Assembly (NCBI GenBank): GCA_934096705.1
Contig: CAKOMR010000001.1
Location: forward strand, 1-64,000
Reading direction: 5' to 3'
Length of the DNA: 64,000 nt
From: an uncultured Bacilli bacterium
GTDB taxonomy: Bacteria; Bacillota_I; Bacilli_A; RF39; UBA660
Position numbers and translations under genes: made by a program. The notes under the pieces were generated by a model. It was not told the origin of the DNA. It did not search any database and worked only from the letters and a program-made list of their open reading frames with translations. This document shows, piece by piece, positions 36,183 to 45,064 of the stretch. Each line of letters starts with the position of its first letter. The stretch's first letter is position 1.

Positions 36183-36371
36183 CTAATTTTTTTTCATAGC
36201 TACAATTTCTTTATTCATATTTGTAGTTTTAATTTCATTTGCATTAATTTTGTTTAAATAATAATTTTGAGTATTATCTATATTTTTACCATATACATAG
36301 ATAACTCCTGAAACTAAACATATCATAACTGCAATAACAGTTACTAAAAATATGCAATTTTTCTTTCCCAT
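36183..36371 (-). CDS. Small single-pass membrane protein
   Basis: 62 residues, not recognised. A short basic start (MGKKNC) precedes a transmembrane helix at about 7-27, followed by a short polar tail rich in Asn and Lys (KINANEIKTTNMNKEI). AGGGGGAT is a strong ribosome site just before the ATG. First gene of a two-gene operon with the Asn-rich protein. The ribosome site, spacing and operon position argue for a real gene although it is short. Confidence 0.65.
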   Translation of the reverse strand: MGKKNCIFLVTVIAVMICLVSGVIYVYGKNIDNTQNYYLNKINANEIKTTNMNKEIVAMKKN

Positions 36372-36505
36372 AATATCCCCCTTAACTAGATTAATTATAT
36401 CACAAAAAAGCGTATTTGTAAAGATAGTGTAAAATCAAGCCAAAGTGTCCTGATTTTCGCATTATAAAATGTCTTTAAAAATATATTTTATTGGAGGTAT
36501 TTGCT

Positions 36506-39070
36506 TTGGGACTATCTGAAAAAGAAGTAGAATTATCAAGAAAAAAATATGGTAGTAACGAAATAACAAGGAAAAAGAGTAGTAAGTTTATAAAAATTTT
36601 ATTTGAATCTTTATCTGATCCAATTATAAAAATTCTTCTAATAGCACTTGCTATAAAAATTGTTTTTTTATTCAAAAACTTTGATTGGTACGAAACTTTA
36701 GGTATCATGATAGCTATTTTTTTAGCTTCATTTATTTCTTCGATAAGTGAGTATGGTTCAAATAAAGCTTTTGAAAGATTACAAGAAGAAAGTCTTAGAA
36801 CTTATGCTAAAGTTATTCGTAGTGGAAAACTTGTAAACCTTCCTTCAAAAGAAATAGTTGTTGGCGATTTACTTGTTTTAGAATCTGGTGACAAAGTTCC
36901 TGCTGATGGTTATATAAAAGAAGGAGAACTTTCAATTAATGAATCGTTTATTACGGGTGAATCAAAGGAAGTAAATAAAAAATATTTAGATAAAGATAAT
37001 ACTGTCTATAGTGGAAGCACTATTTATAAAGGTAGTGCAAAAATTATTGTGACAAAAGTTGGAGATAATTCTTTTATTGGAAGTATTTCTTCTGGAATTC
37101 AAGAGGAAAAGAGTGAAAGTCCTTTAAAAGGAAGACTTAGAGTACTTGCTAAAAGTATAAGCAAACTTGGCTATATTGGTGCGTTTTTAGCTAGTGTATC
37201 CTATTTATTTATGCAAATTATTGTAAAAAATAATTTTAAATTGGATTTAATAATTTCAACTTTAAAAAATATTCCTTTAATGTTAAATTATCTTTTTTAC
37301 GTTTTAACATTAACTGTAACTATTATAATAGTGGCAGTTCCTGAAGGACTTCCTATGATGATAACTTTAGTTCTTTCTTCGAACATGAAAAAGATGCTAA
37401 AAGATAATGTTTTAGTAAGAAAACTTATTGGTATAGAAACAAGTGGTTCAATAAATGTTTTATTATGTGATAAAACTGGAACTTTAACTTTAGGAAAGTT
37501 AAGTGTTAAGTATATTGTTACAAAAGATAATCGATGTTTTAAATCTAAGAAAGAAGTTGAATTATATAAAAAATATAATGAAGTATTAACTAAATCTTTA
37601 TATTATAATAATGAAACTATTTATTCAAATGGCAGTTTTATTGGTGGAAACACAACAGATCAAGCAATTAAAAAGTTTATTGGAACTACTAATTATAAAG
37701 AAAAGATTATTAGCAAAAAATTATTTACTTCAGAAACAAAGTATAGCATGATTAAAACAAATGATAAATGTTACTATAAAGGAGCAAGTGAAGTTTTATT
37801 AAAAAAATGTAGTAAGTATTTAAATATAAATGGAAATGAAGAACCTTTAAATAACTGTAATAATTTAGAAAGTTTAATTAGGTCTTTTACAAGTAAAGGA
37901 TATAGAGTTTTAGTAAATGCTTATGGTGATGATGATTTAAAAAATTTAGTATTTATTAATTTAATAGTTATCGCAGATACTATAAGACCTGAAGCAAAAG
38001 AAAGTTTGGAACTAATTAATAATGCTGGAATTAAGACCATTATGATTACAGGTGATGCAAAACCAACTGCTGTTAATATTGCTAAAGAACTTGGACTTTC
38101 AAATGAAAAAACAATTGCATTAACTCATGATGAACTTGCTACTTTAACTGATGAACAAGTCATGAAAATATATCCATCTTTATCAGTAATTGCAAGAGCT
38201 CTTCCACAGGATAAAAGTAGATTAGTTTCCATTTTTCAAAACTATGGTTTAGTTGTTGGCATGACAGGCGATGGAGTAAATGATGCTTTGGCACTTAAGA
38301 AAAGTGATGTAGGTTTTGCTCTTGGAAGTGGTTCTGAAGTTGCAAAAGATGCAAGTGATATTGTCATTTTAGATGATAATATTTTTTCTATATGTAAAGC
38401 AATTTTATATGGTAGAACTATTTTCAAAAGTATTCGAAAGTTTATTATATATCAATTAACAGTTAATGTGTGTGCACTATTTCTTTCTATAATAGGTGTT
38501 TTAGTAGGTATTTCTACACCAATAACAATTATTCAAATGCTTTGGCTAAATATGATAATGGATACTTTTGCTGGCCTTGCATTTTCTTATGAACCTCCAT
38601 TAAAAGAATATTTAAAAGAGCCACCTAAAAGTAAAAATGAACCAATTATGAATAGATATATGTTTAATCAAATTTTAGTTAATGGAGCATATAGTGCTAT
38701 AATATGTCTACTATTTTTGAAACTTTCAATAATAAAACATTTTATAAGATTAAGCTCTGGTGATAAATATCTTTATACTGCGTATTTTGCTCTTTTCATA
38801 TTTATGGGTATATGTAATTCATTTGCTTCAAGAACTCATCGTTTAAATATTTTTGCTCATATTTTAAAAAATAAAGTGTTTTTAATTATAAATATCGTTA
38901 TTTTTGTAGTTCAAATTTATATTATTTATTTTGGAGGAGATTTGTTTAGAACTTATGGATTAACATTTAAGGAGTTATTATTTGTGTTTATTATTTCACT
39001 AAGTATTTTTCTGGTAGATTATATTAGAAAAAGAATTTTAAAAAGGAAAAATGTTCATATTGGAGTATAG
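36506..39070 (+). CDS. P-type Ca2+-transporting ATPase
   Basis: Type II P-ATPase, about 854 residues, pumping Ca2+ (or a similar cation) out of the cell. Motifs: the N-terminal LSEKEVELSRKKYGSN, the ITGES actuator loop near 150, PEGLP in M4 (typical of Ca2+ pumps of the PMCA/SERCA group), phosphorylation site DKTGTLT (about 322-328), ITGDAKPTA, and GDGVNDALALKKSDVGFALG. Six more membrane helices follow, beginning near 645. The best start is TTG at 36506: GGAGG (36493-36497) is spaced 8 bases from it, and the TTG at 36491 is itself inside the ribosome site. A lone gene with its own promoter region. Confidence 0.93.
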   Translation: MGLSEKEVELSRKKYGSNEITRKKSSKFIKILFESLSDPIIKILLIALAIKIVFLFKNFDWYETLGIMIAIFLASFISSISEYGSNKAFERLQEESLRTYAKVIRSGKLVNLPSKEIVVGDLLVLESGDKVPADGYIKEGELSINESFITGESKEVNKKYLDKDNTVYSGSTIYKGSAKIIVTKVGDNSFIGSISSGIQEEKSESPLKGRLRVLAKSISKLGYIGAFLASVSYLFMQIIVKNNFKLDLIISTLKNIPLMLNYLFYVLTLTVTIIIVAVPEGLPMMITLVLSSNMKKMLKDNVLVRKLIGIETSGSINVLLCDKTGTLTLGKLSVKYIVTKDNRCFKSKKEVELYKKYNEVLTKSLYYNNETIYSNGSFIGGNTTDQAIKKFIGTTNYKEKIISKKLFTSETKYSMIKTNDKCYYKGASEVLLKKCSKYLNINGNEEPLNNCNNLESLIRSFTSKGYRVLVNAYGDDDLKNLVFINLIVIADTIRPEAKESLELINNAGIKTIMITGDAKPTAVNIAKELGLSNEKTIALTHDELATLTDEQVMKIYPSLSVIARALPQDKSRLVSIFQNYGLVVGMTGDGVNDALALKKSDVGFALGSGSEVAKDASDIVILDDNIFSICKAILYGRTIFKSIRKFIIYQLTVNVCALFLSIIGVLVGISTPITIIQMLWLNMIMDTFAGLAFSYEPPLKEYLKEPPKSKNEPIMNRYMFNQILVNGAYSAIICLLFLKLSIIKHFIRLSSGDKYLYTAYFALFIFMGICNSFASRTHRLNIFAHILKNKVFLIINIVIFVVQIYIIYFGGDLFRTYGLTFKELLFVFIISLSIFLVDYIRKRILKRKNVHIGV

Positions 39071-39138
39071 TTTTTTATCGAATAAATTTTAACTGGATTG
39101 TTTAAACTTTAAAATCATTATTAGGGTAGTGGTTTGCA

Positions 39139-39164
39139 TAAAAAAACTAGGACTAATCCTAGTT
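39139..39164 (-). terminator. Terminator of the tRNA operon
   Basis: AACTAGGA (39145-39152) and TCCTAGTT (39157-39164), with an A run before it that becomes a T run on the minus strand, downstream of tRNA-Pro. Confidence 0.8.
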
Positions 39165-39173
39165 AATTTTAAA

Positions 39174-39250
39174 TGGTCGAGAAGACAGGATTTGAACCTG
39201 CGACCCCTACGTCCCAAGCGTAGTGCACTACCAAACTGTGCTACTTCTCG
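39174..39250 (-). tRNA. tRNA-Pro (anticodon UGG)
   Basis: Minus-strand cloverleaf. Acceptor stem CGAGAAG/CTTCTCG, anticodon stem CTACG/CGTAG around loop CTTGGGA (anticodon TGG), T loop GGTTCAAATCC, and encoded CCA at 39174-39176. Confidence 0.97.
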
Positions 39251-39344
39251 AAAACAAATATATTATATCACAATATTTTAATATTTCAAATACAAAATGT
39301 ACTATGCTTGTAAAAAAAATATGCGTATATAATGTAAAATGAAA

Positions 39345-39421
39345 TGGTGCGCCCAAAGGGATTTGAACCCCTAACCTTTGGTTCCGTAGACCAACGCTCT
39401 ATCCAGTTGAGCTATGGGCGC
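39345..39421 (-). tRNA. tRNA-Arg (anticodon ACG)
   Basis: Minus-strand cloverleaf. Acceptor stem GCGCCCA/TGGGCGC, anticodon stem TTGGT/ACCAA around CTACGGA (anticodon ACG, read as ICG after deamination), T loop GGTTCAAATCC, and encoded CCA at 39345-39347. Transcribed first in the pair with tRNA-Pro. Confidence 0.97.
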
Positions 39422-39450
39422 AAAATAAAACTTTCTTAAAAAGCAAATTA

Positions 39451-39479
39451 ATTATAATATAAAACTTTTAAAAAATCAA
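39451..39479 (-). promoter_or_regulatory. Promoter of the tRNA-Arg/tRNA-Pro operon
   Basis: On the minus strand TTGATT (39479-39474), 17-base spacer, TATAAT (39456-39451). Confidence 0.75.
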
Positions 39480-39509
39480 TAAATTCATATTCTTTTTTTA
39501 TTTTATTTA

Positions 39510-39518
39510 TGGTAAAAT
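39510..39518 (+). promoter_or_regulatory. ezrA promoter (extended -10)
   Basis: TGGTAAAAT. It lies inside the extreme 5' end of the longest open frame, so translation must start downstream, at 39542. Confidence 0.5.
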
Positions 39519-39541
39519 TAATATGCAAAGGAAAAAGATGG

Positions 39542-41260
39542 ATGACTAGATCAATGTTTATGCTATTTGCTGTTGGTTACTATTTTTTTGCAATGATTAT
39601 CATTGTAATTGTTTTAATTGTTATAAATAATAAAACAAGAAAAAAATATCTTAAACAAATAAATGAACTGGAAAGACAAAAAAATCTAATAATTTCTGCG
39701 AATATATTGACTGAACTTAAAAAGGTTGAATCCTTAATAAATAATGATGATTTAAGAAAAAAATATAACAATTGGCAAAATAGATTTAATGAAATAAAAA
39801 ATACTGATATACCTAAGATAACTGATTTAATAAATGAAGTGCAAAAATATTTTGAAGATAAAGACTATGGAAATTTAAAAACTTCGATAATAAGAACTGA
39901 AATGGATTTAAACTATCTACAAACTAAATCTTCATATTTACTTGATGAAATAAAGGAAATCACTCTTAGTGAAGAAAGAAATCGTGAAAAAATCACAAAA
40001 TTAAAGGCTGAATATCGAGAAGTAATTAATACCTATAATGAAGATCAAGAGGGATTTGCAAAAATTAAAGTACCGATTGAATTACAATTTGAAAATGTAG
40101 ATAAATTATTTGCAAATTTTGAAACTGCTATGGATAAAAATGCTTATACTGAAGTTGGTAAAATAGTTAAAGCAATAGATGATATTGTTTCTAATTTGAA
40201 AGAGATTATTAAGGAAACTCGTACTATTTGTTTATATGGAGAAAATCTTATTCCTAAAAAAATCGAAGATATATGCCAGATATATAAAAAAATGATCCAA
40301 AACGGGTACAATTTAGATTATTTAAATATTGAATATAATATTGATGAGGCAAACAAGAAAATTGCTGATATTTTTCAAAGATTAAATGTTCTTGATATTG
40401 AGGATTCAATTTTTGAATTAAAAACAATGCATGATTATTTTGATTCATTGTATTTAGATTTTGATAAAGAAAAAATGAGTAAACGTGTTTTTGATGATTA
40501 TACACGTTCTATAGCTTTAAAACTATCTAAACTTGAAAAAATAGTAAATGAACTTTATAAAAAAATTGGTGAGTTTAAGTATAGTTATGATTTATCAGAT
40601 GAAGAAGTTGCAGTTATTACAGAAATTAAAGATGAAATAATTGATATACATAATAGTTATGACCATATTATGGAACTATTTAGAAATAAATCATTAGCAT
40701 ATTCTAAACTTGCTGGTGAAATGGAAATATTGAATGGAAAACTTTTAAAAGATGAAGAAAAGTTAAATCATACTTTACAAATGTTAAGTAGTTTTAAGGA
40801 TGATGAAATAAGAGCAAGAGAGCAACTAACTGAAATTGAGCAAATATTAAAAAATAGTAAAAACAAGACAAAAGAATATAGTTTACCAGTTATACCTAAA
40901 AATTATTATGTTGAATTTGCAGAGGCTACTTTGGCAATAAGAGAAATGATTAATGAACTTGAAAAAAGGCCCATTTCTATAAAAGTGTTAAATATGAGGG
41001 TAGATACTGCAAGAGACTTAGTTTTAAAAGTTTATAATACTATTAATGAGACTACGAAAACTGCAAAGATGGCTGAAATGGCTATTGTTTATGGAAATAG
41101 ATATCGTACAGTAAATAAAGAAGTAGATTTAGGATTAACTAAGTCAGAAAATTCATTTTATAAAGGAAATTATAAAATTTCTTTAGAGCAAGCGATAAGT
41201 GCAATAAATGTAGTTGAACCTGGTATACATAAAAAATTATTAGAAGATTTTAAAGATTAA
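39542..41260 (+). CDS. ezrA: Septation ring regulator EzrA
   Basis: Negative regulator of FtsZ ring assembly. A short N-terminus is followed by one transmembrane helix (about 5-26) and a very long cytosolic coiled-coil of spectrin-like repeats up to residue 572, as in EzrA (about 560-570 residues). The end, NSFYKGNYKISLEQAISAINVVEPGIHKKL, is typical of the family. The start at 39542 is chosen because AAAGGA precedes it and the upstream in-frame ATG at 39509 overlaps the promoter. Next come cysteine desulfurase and thiI, the same order as in Bacillus, which supports the name. Confidence 0.93.
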   Translation: MTRSMFMLFAVGYYFFAMIIIVIVLIVINNKTRKKYLKQINELERQKNLIISANILTELKKVESLINNDDLRKKYNNWQNRFNEIKNTDIPKITDLINEVQKYFEDKDYGNLKTSIIRTEMDLNYLQTKSSYLLDEIKEITLSEERNREKITKLKAEYREVINTYNEDQEGFAKIKVPIELQFENVDKLFANFETAMDKNAYTEVGKIVKAIDDIVSNLKEIIKETRTICLYGENLIPKKIEDICQIYKKMIQNGYNLDYLNIEYNIDEANKKIADIFQRLNVLDIEDSIFELKTMHDYFDSLYLDFDKEKMSKRVFDDYTRSIALKLSKLEKIVNELYKKIGEFKYSYDLSDEEVAVITEIKDEIIDIHNSYDHIMELFRNKSLAYSKLAGEMEILNGKLLKDEEKLNHTLQMLSSFKDDEIRAREQLTEIEQILKNSKNKTKEYSLPVIPKNYYVEFAEATLAIREMINELEKRPISIKVLNMRVDTARDLVLKVYNTINETTKTAKMAEMAIVYGNRYRTVNKEVDLGLTKSENSFYKGNYKISLEQAISAINVVEPGIHKKLLEDFKD

Positions 41261-41269
41261 GGTGAAAAA

Positions 41270-42406
41270 ATGATATATTTAGATTATAGTGCAACAACAC
41301 CGGTTTCTCTTGAAGTTCAAGACACTATGAATAGGGTTACTAGGGAGTTTATCGGAAATGCTAATTCAATTAATGGACTTGGTATTAAATCTCGTAATTT
41401 ATTAAATAGTGCTACAAAGCAAATTGCTGATGAATTAAGTATTTTAGAAAGTGAAATTACCTATACGTCATCTTCAACTGAGAGTAATAATCTTGCTATT
41501 ATTGGCGTGTCACTTGCGTATTTTAAAAAAGGAAAACATATTATTGTTTCAAAACTTGAACATTCAGATGTCTATGAAATTTGTAATTATTTAAGTTCTA
41601 TAGGTTTTGAAATTAGTTATGTAAACTGTAATGAGGATGGGCTAGTGGATTTTGATGAACTTAAAAGTTTAATTAGACCAGATACTATTTTAGTTAGTAT
41701 TGCATCTGTTAATAGTGAACTTGGTATAAGGCAGCCACTTAAAATGATTAGGCAAATTATAAAAAAGGAAAATCCAAGTGTTTTACTTCATAGTGATATG
41801 ACTCAGGCAGTTGGAAAAATTCCTCTTTCAATACATGATGTAGACCTTGCTACTATATCTTCACATAAAATATATGGACCTAAAGGTATAGCAATGCTTT
41901 ATAAAAGTAGCAATGTTAGGGTTACTCCAATAATTTACGGAAGTGGGAAATCTAATGACTTAAAACCGGGAACGCCAGCATTACCCTTAATAGTTGGCTT
42001 TGCAAAAGCATTAAGACTATCACTTCAAGACATTGAAAAAAAAGAAAAATATATAAGTTTATTAAATGAAAGATTATGCAAACATTTTAGTAAATTTGAA
42101 GATATTTTAATTAATAAAACAAAGTATTCAATACCGCATATTTTAAATATTTCACTTATGAATATTAAACCGGAAACTTTTATACATGCACTTGATAAGG
42201 AAGAAATTTATGTTTCAACAAATACTGCATGTTCATCTGGTGATGTATCAAGTAGTGTAATGGTATTATATAATGATATAAAAAGGGCGTCACATACGAT
42301 TAGGATTAGTTTGTCTAGCATGACTACAAGTGAAGAAATCGATAGATTTATTAAAGTATTTGATAAAGAATTTACTTCACTTAATAGTTTAGTAAAGAAG
42401 GATTAA
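41270..42406 (+). CDS. Cysteine desulfurase (NifS/IscS family, ThiI partner)
   Basis: PLP enzyme taking sulfur from cysteine and handing it to ThiI. Motifs: YLDYSATTP at the N-terminus, the PLP-binding TSSSTESNNLAI, HSDMTQAVGKI, and the Schiff-base Lys in ISSHKIYGPKGI (near 204). The sulfur-carrying Cys is in STNTACSSGDVSSSV (near 322). Length 378 is standard. The position between ezrA and thiI matches Bacillus NifZ, the desulfurase dedicated to tRNA thiolation. It starts 9 bases after ezrA with an AAGGTGA ribosome site, and thiI follows by 1 base. Confidence 0.95.
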   Translation: MIYLDYSATTPVSLEVQDTMNRVTREFIGNANSINGLGIKSRNLLNSATKQIADELSILESEITYTSSSTESNNLAIIGVSLAYFKKGKHIIVSKLEHSDVYEICNYLSSIGFEISYVNCNEDGLVDFDELKSLIRPDTILVSIASVNSELGIRQPLKMIRQIIKKENPSVLLHSDMTQAVGKIPLSIHDVDLATISSHKIYGPKGIAMLYKSSNVRVTPIIYGSGKSNDLKPGTPALPLIVGFAKALRLSLQDIEKKEKYISLLNERLCKHFSKFEDILINKTKYSIPHILNISLMNIKPETFIHALDKEEIYVSTNTACSSGDVSSSVMVLYNDIKRASHTIRISLSSMTTSEEIDRFIKVFDKEFTSLNSLVKKD

Positions 42407-42407
42407 T

Positions 42408-43586
42408 ATGGAAAAAGTTATTATTATTAAGTATGCAGAATTATCAACGAAAAGTGATAATATAAATTTTTTTATTAAAACATTAAAACATAATATTGAA
42501 AATAAATTAAATGGGTTAGAATTTGAGATTAAATCAGATATTGGTAGAATGATCATTTACACATCTGATATTTCTAGTGTGATGAATAAACTTCATGATG
42601 TATTTGGAATTCATGAGATAATGATTGGTTACATTTTAAAAGATAAAAATATTAATGTAATCGAAGAAAATATCGTTTCTTTAATAAAAGATAAGGTTTT
42701 TTCAAGTTTTAGAGTTACCACTAAAAGAAGTGATAAACATTATGAAATTTCTAGTGTTGAATTTTCTAAACTTGTTGGTGGATATATTTTAAAAAATGTT
42801 CCTGAAAAAGTTGTTAAAATGGAAAATGCAGACTTAGAAGTTTTTGTTGAAATTAGAATTAATGAAACACTAATATATTTTGATGGTTATAAAGGTCTTG
42901 GAGGATATCCAGTATCTACTTTAGGAAAAGGCTTATTAATGCTTTCTGGAGGAATTGATTCTCCGGTAGCAGGATACCTTGCTAATAAAAGAGGAATAAG
43001 ACTTGAGGCAATATATTTTGATTCACCACCTCATACATCTGATATGGCAAGACAAAAGGTAAAAGATTTAGCTAAAGTTCTTTCAAAATATAATGGGAAT
43101 GTTAAAATACATGTAATTAATTTTACTCGTATTCAAGAAGAAATAATTAAAAAAGTTCCTAATTATTATTTAATAACTATTATGAGAAGATTTATGTATC
43201 AAATTGCGAGTATTATTGCAAATAGGGTAAATGCTCACGTTATTATTAATGGTGAAAGTGTAGGGCAAGTTGCTAGTCAAACACTTAAAAGTATGGAAGT
43301 AATAAATGAATCAATTAGAAAACCAGTTTTAAGACCTGTATGCTGTTTTGATAAACTTGAAATAATTGATTTAGCAAAAAAAATCGGTACTTATGATATA
43401 AGTATTAGACCATATGAAGATTGCTGTACAATATTTGTACCTAAGCATCCAGTCATACACCCAGATTTAAAACTTGCTAAGGAGTATGAAGCATTAATTG
43501 ATAAAGATTTAATGTATGAAGCAATTAAAAATGATAATATAATAAGTATTAATGAGGACACAAAAGAATACGAAGATTTGTTATAA
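42408..43586 (+). CDS. thiI: tRNA 4-thiouridine synthase ThiI
   Basis: Makes s4U at tRNA position 8, and in some bacteria supplies sulfur for thiamine. N-terminal ferredoxin-like and THUMP domain (about 1-165; DADLEVFVEIRINET-like region), then the PP-loop LSGGIDSPVAGYL (near 179) and the AANH pyrophosphatase core (INGESVGQVASQTL). A C-terminal IRPYEDCCTIFVPKHP is typical. No rhodanese domain follows, as in most Firmicutes; the desulfurase encoded upstream supplies the sulfur. Length 392. It forms a tight operon with ezrA and the desulfurase. Confidence 0.97.
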   Translation: MEKVIIIKYAELSTKSDNINFFIKTLKHNIENKLNGLEFEIKSDIGRMIIYTSDISSVMNKLHDVFGIHEIMIGYILKDKNINVIEENIVSLIKDKVFSSFRVTTKRSDKHYEISSVEFSKLVGGYILKNVPEKVVKMENADLEVFVEIRINETLIYFDGYKGLGGYPVSTLGKGLLMLSGGIDSPVAGYLANKRGIRLEAIYFDSPPHTSDMARQKVKDLAKVLSKYNGNVKIHVINFTRIQEEIIKKVPNYYLITIMRRFMYQIASIIANRVNAHVIINGESVGQVASQTLKSMEVINESIRKPVLRPVCCFDKLEIIDLAKKIGTYDISIRPYEDCCTIFVPKHPVIHPDLKLAKEYEALIDKDLMYEAIKNDNIISINEDTKEYEDLL

Positions 43587-43614
43587 ATATTAAAAATTTG
43601 TACAAAATAATAAT

Positions 43615-43800
43615 ATGATAAGAAAAGGATATTATAAAACTAGTGAAATTTTTAATAACGATAGAATTAGTAAATTATCCGAGTATTTTAATGAATACGG
43701 ATATAATTTATCTTCTTCGAGAAAAAATGCGGTTAATAATTATGATATTTATAAAAAAACTGGTAGTTGTAAATTTTTTAAAGATAACTTGAAAAAATAG
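43615..43800 (+). CDS. Small basic protein, unknown
   Basis: 61 residues, not recognised. Basic and Tyr/Asn-rich, with no membrane segment; one Cys near the end (TGSCKFF). No clear ribosome site, but the ATG lies 7 bases after a weak -10-like CAAAAT, as with other apparently leaderless genes here. A good terminator overlaps its stop codon, the habit of genuine genes in this window, which supports the frame being real. It could also be part of the thiI transcript. Confidence 0.45.
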   Translation: MIRKGYYKTSEIFNNDRISKLSEYFNEYGYNLSSSRKNAVNNYDIYKKTGSCKFFKDNLKK

Positions 43801-43812
43801 TTATCTTTTTTT
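43783..43812 (+). terminator. Terminator after thiI and the small ORF
   Basis: GATAACT (43783-43789) and AGTTATC (43799-43805), then T7. Confidence 0.85.
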
Positions 43813-43873
43813 ATTAATAAAAAAAGGTAGTAAAAAATAAAAATATCTTGTATAATAAGTTTGAGGTGAAAAA

Positions 43874-45064
43874 GTGAAAATATTATCAATAAACGCTGGT
43901 AGTTCATCTTTAAAATTTACTTTATTTGAATTACCAAAAACTGAAGCTATTGCAAGTGGTGTTTTTGAAAAAATCGGTCTTAAAGATAGCTTTTATACAA
44001 TCAAATATGATGGTGAAAAAACAAGAAAGGAAACTTACTTAAAAGATCATTCAGTAGCTGTTGACTGTTTAATTAAAGATTTAGTTGATATGCATATTGT
44101 ATCGTCTTTAAATGAAATTGAAGGAATCGGTCATAGAATACTTCATGGTGGAGCAGAGTTTACTCATCCAGTGGTATTAAATGAAGATGTTGTTGCAAGA
44201 ATTAGCAAATATAATGAATTAGGACCTCTTCATAATCCAGCGAATTTACTTGGAGTTGAGGCATTTATGAAAGCGCTTCCAGGTGTTATTAATGTAGGTG
44301 TATTTGATACTGGATTCCATCAAACAATGGATGAAGAACATTTCTTATATCCAGTACCTTATGAATGGTATGAAAAATATGGTGTTAGAAAATATGGCTT
44401 TCATGGAACTAGTCATAGATTCGTTTATGGAGAACTTTGTAAAAAACTTGAAAATGAGGAATTAAAAGTAATTACTTGCCATATTGGAAATGGTGCATCA
44501 TTATGTGCAATAGATGAAGGCAAAGTAGTTGATACTTCAATGGGATTTACTCCACTTGCAGGTGTTATGATGGGAACTCGTTGTGGCGATATTGATCCAT
44601 CTATATTAGAATATGTATGTAATAAAACTGGAAAAACTATTTCTGAAATTACTAATGATTTAAATAAAAAAAGTGGTTTCTTAGGTGTATCTGGAATTTC
44701 TTCAGACGCTAGAGATGTAGAAAATGCCGCAATGGAAGGAAATAAAATGGCTGTTTTAGCAGAAAGTATGTATGCTCAAAAAATTGCTAACTATATTGCT
44801 GTATATAACAACATGCTTGGTGGTGCTGATGCCATAGTATTTACTGCAGGTGTTGGTGAAAATAGTGCTAGAATGAGAAAAATGGTTATCGATAGAGTTA
44901 AATCTTTAGGAGTAAAACTTGATGATAATCTAAATAATGTTAGAGGCGAATATCGTAAAATTTCTGCTGAAGATTCAAGCATTCCAGTTTATATTTTACC
45001 TACAAATGAAGAATTATTAATTGCTCAAGATACAATGAAATTAAAGATTGAAATGGGTGATTAA
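43874..45064 (+). CDS. ackA: Acetate kinase
   Basis: Makes ATP and acetate from acetyl phosphate, the terminal energy step of mixed-acid fermentation. The N-terminal ILSINAGSSSLKF is the family signature, followed by GHRILHGGAEF, the active region FDTGFHQTM, YGFHGTSHRFV near residue 175, HIGNGASLCAI, MGTRCGDIDPSI and FTAGVGENSARMR. Length 396 is usual. The start is a GTG at 43874 preceded by GAGGTG. The phosphotransacetylase gene is not in this window. The end overlaps the DHH phosphoesterase gene. Confidence 0.98.
   Translation: MKILSINAGSSSLKFTLFELPKTEAIASGVFEKIGLKDSFYTIKYDGEKTRKETYLKDHSVAVDCLIKDLVDMHIVSSLNEIEGIGHRILHGGAEFTHPVVLNEDVVARISKYNELGPLHNPANLLGVEAFMKALPGVINVGVFDTGFHQTMDEEHFLYPVPYEWYEKYGVRKYGFHGTSHRFVYGELCKKLENEELKVITCHIGNGASLCAIDEGKVVDTSMGFTPLAGVMMGTRCGDIDPSILEYVCNKTGKTISEITNDLNKKSGFLGVSGISSDARDVENAAMEGNKMAVLAESMYAQKIANYIAVYNNMLGGADAIVFTAGVGENSARMRKMVIDRVKSLGVKLDDNLNNVRGEYRKISAEDSSIPVYILPTNEELLIAQDTMKLKIEMGD

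Noticed and set aside
36491..36505. TTG at 36491 as the Ca2+-ATPase start
   Set aside because: It lies inside the ribosome binding site GGAGG; TTG at 36506 is better spaced.
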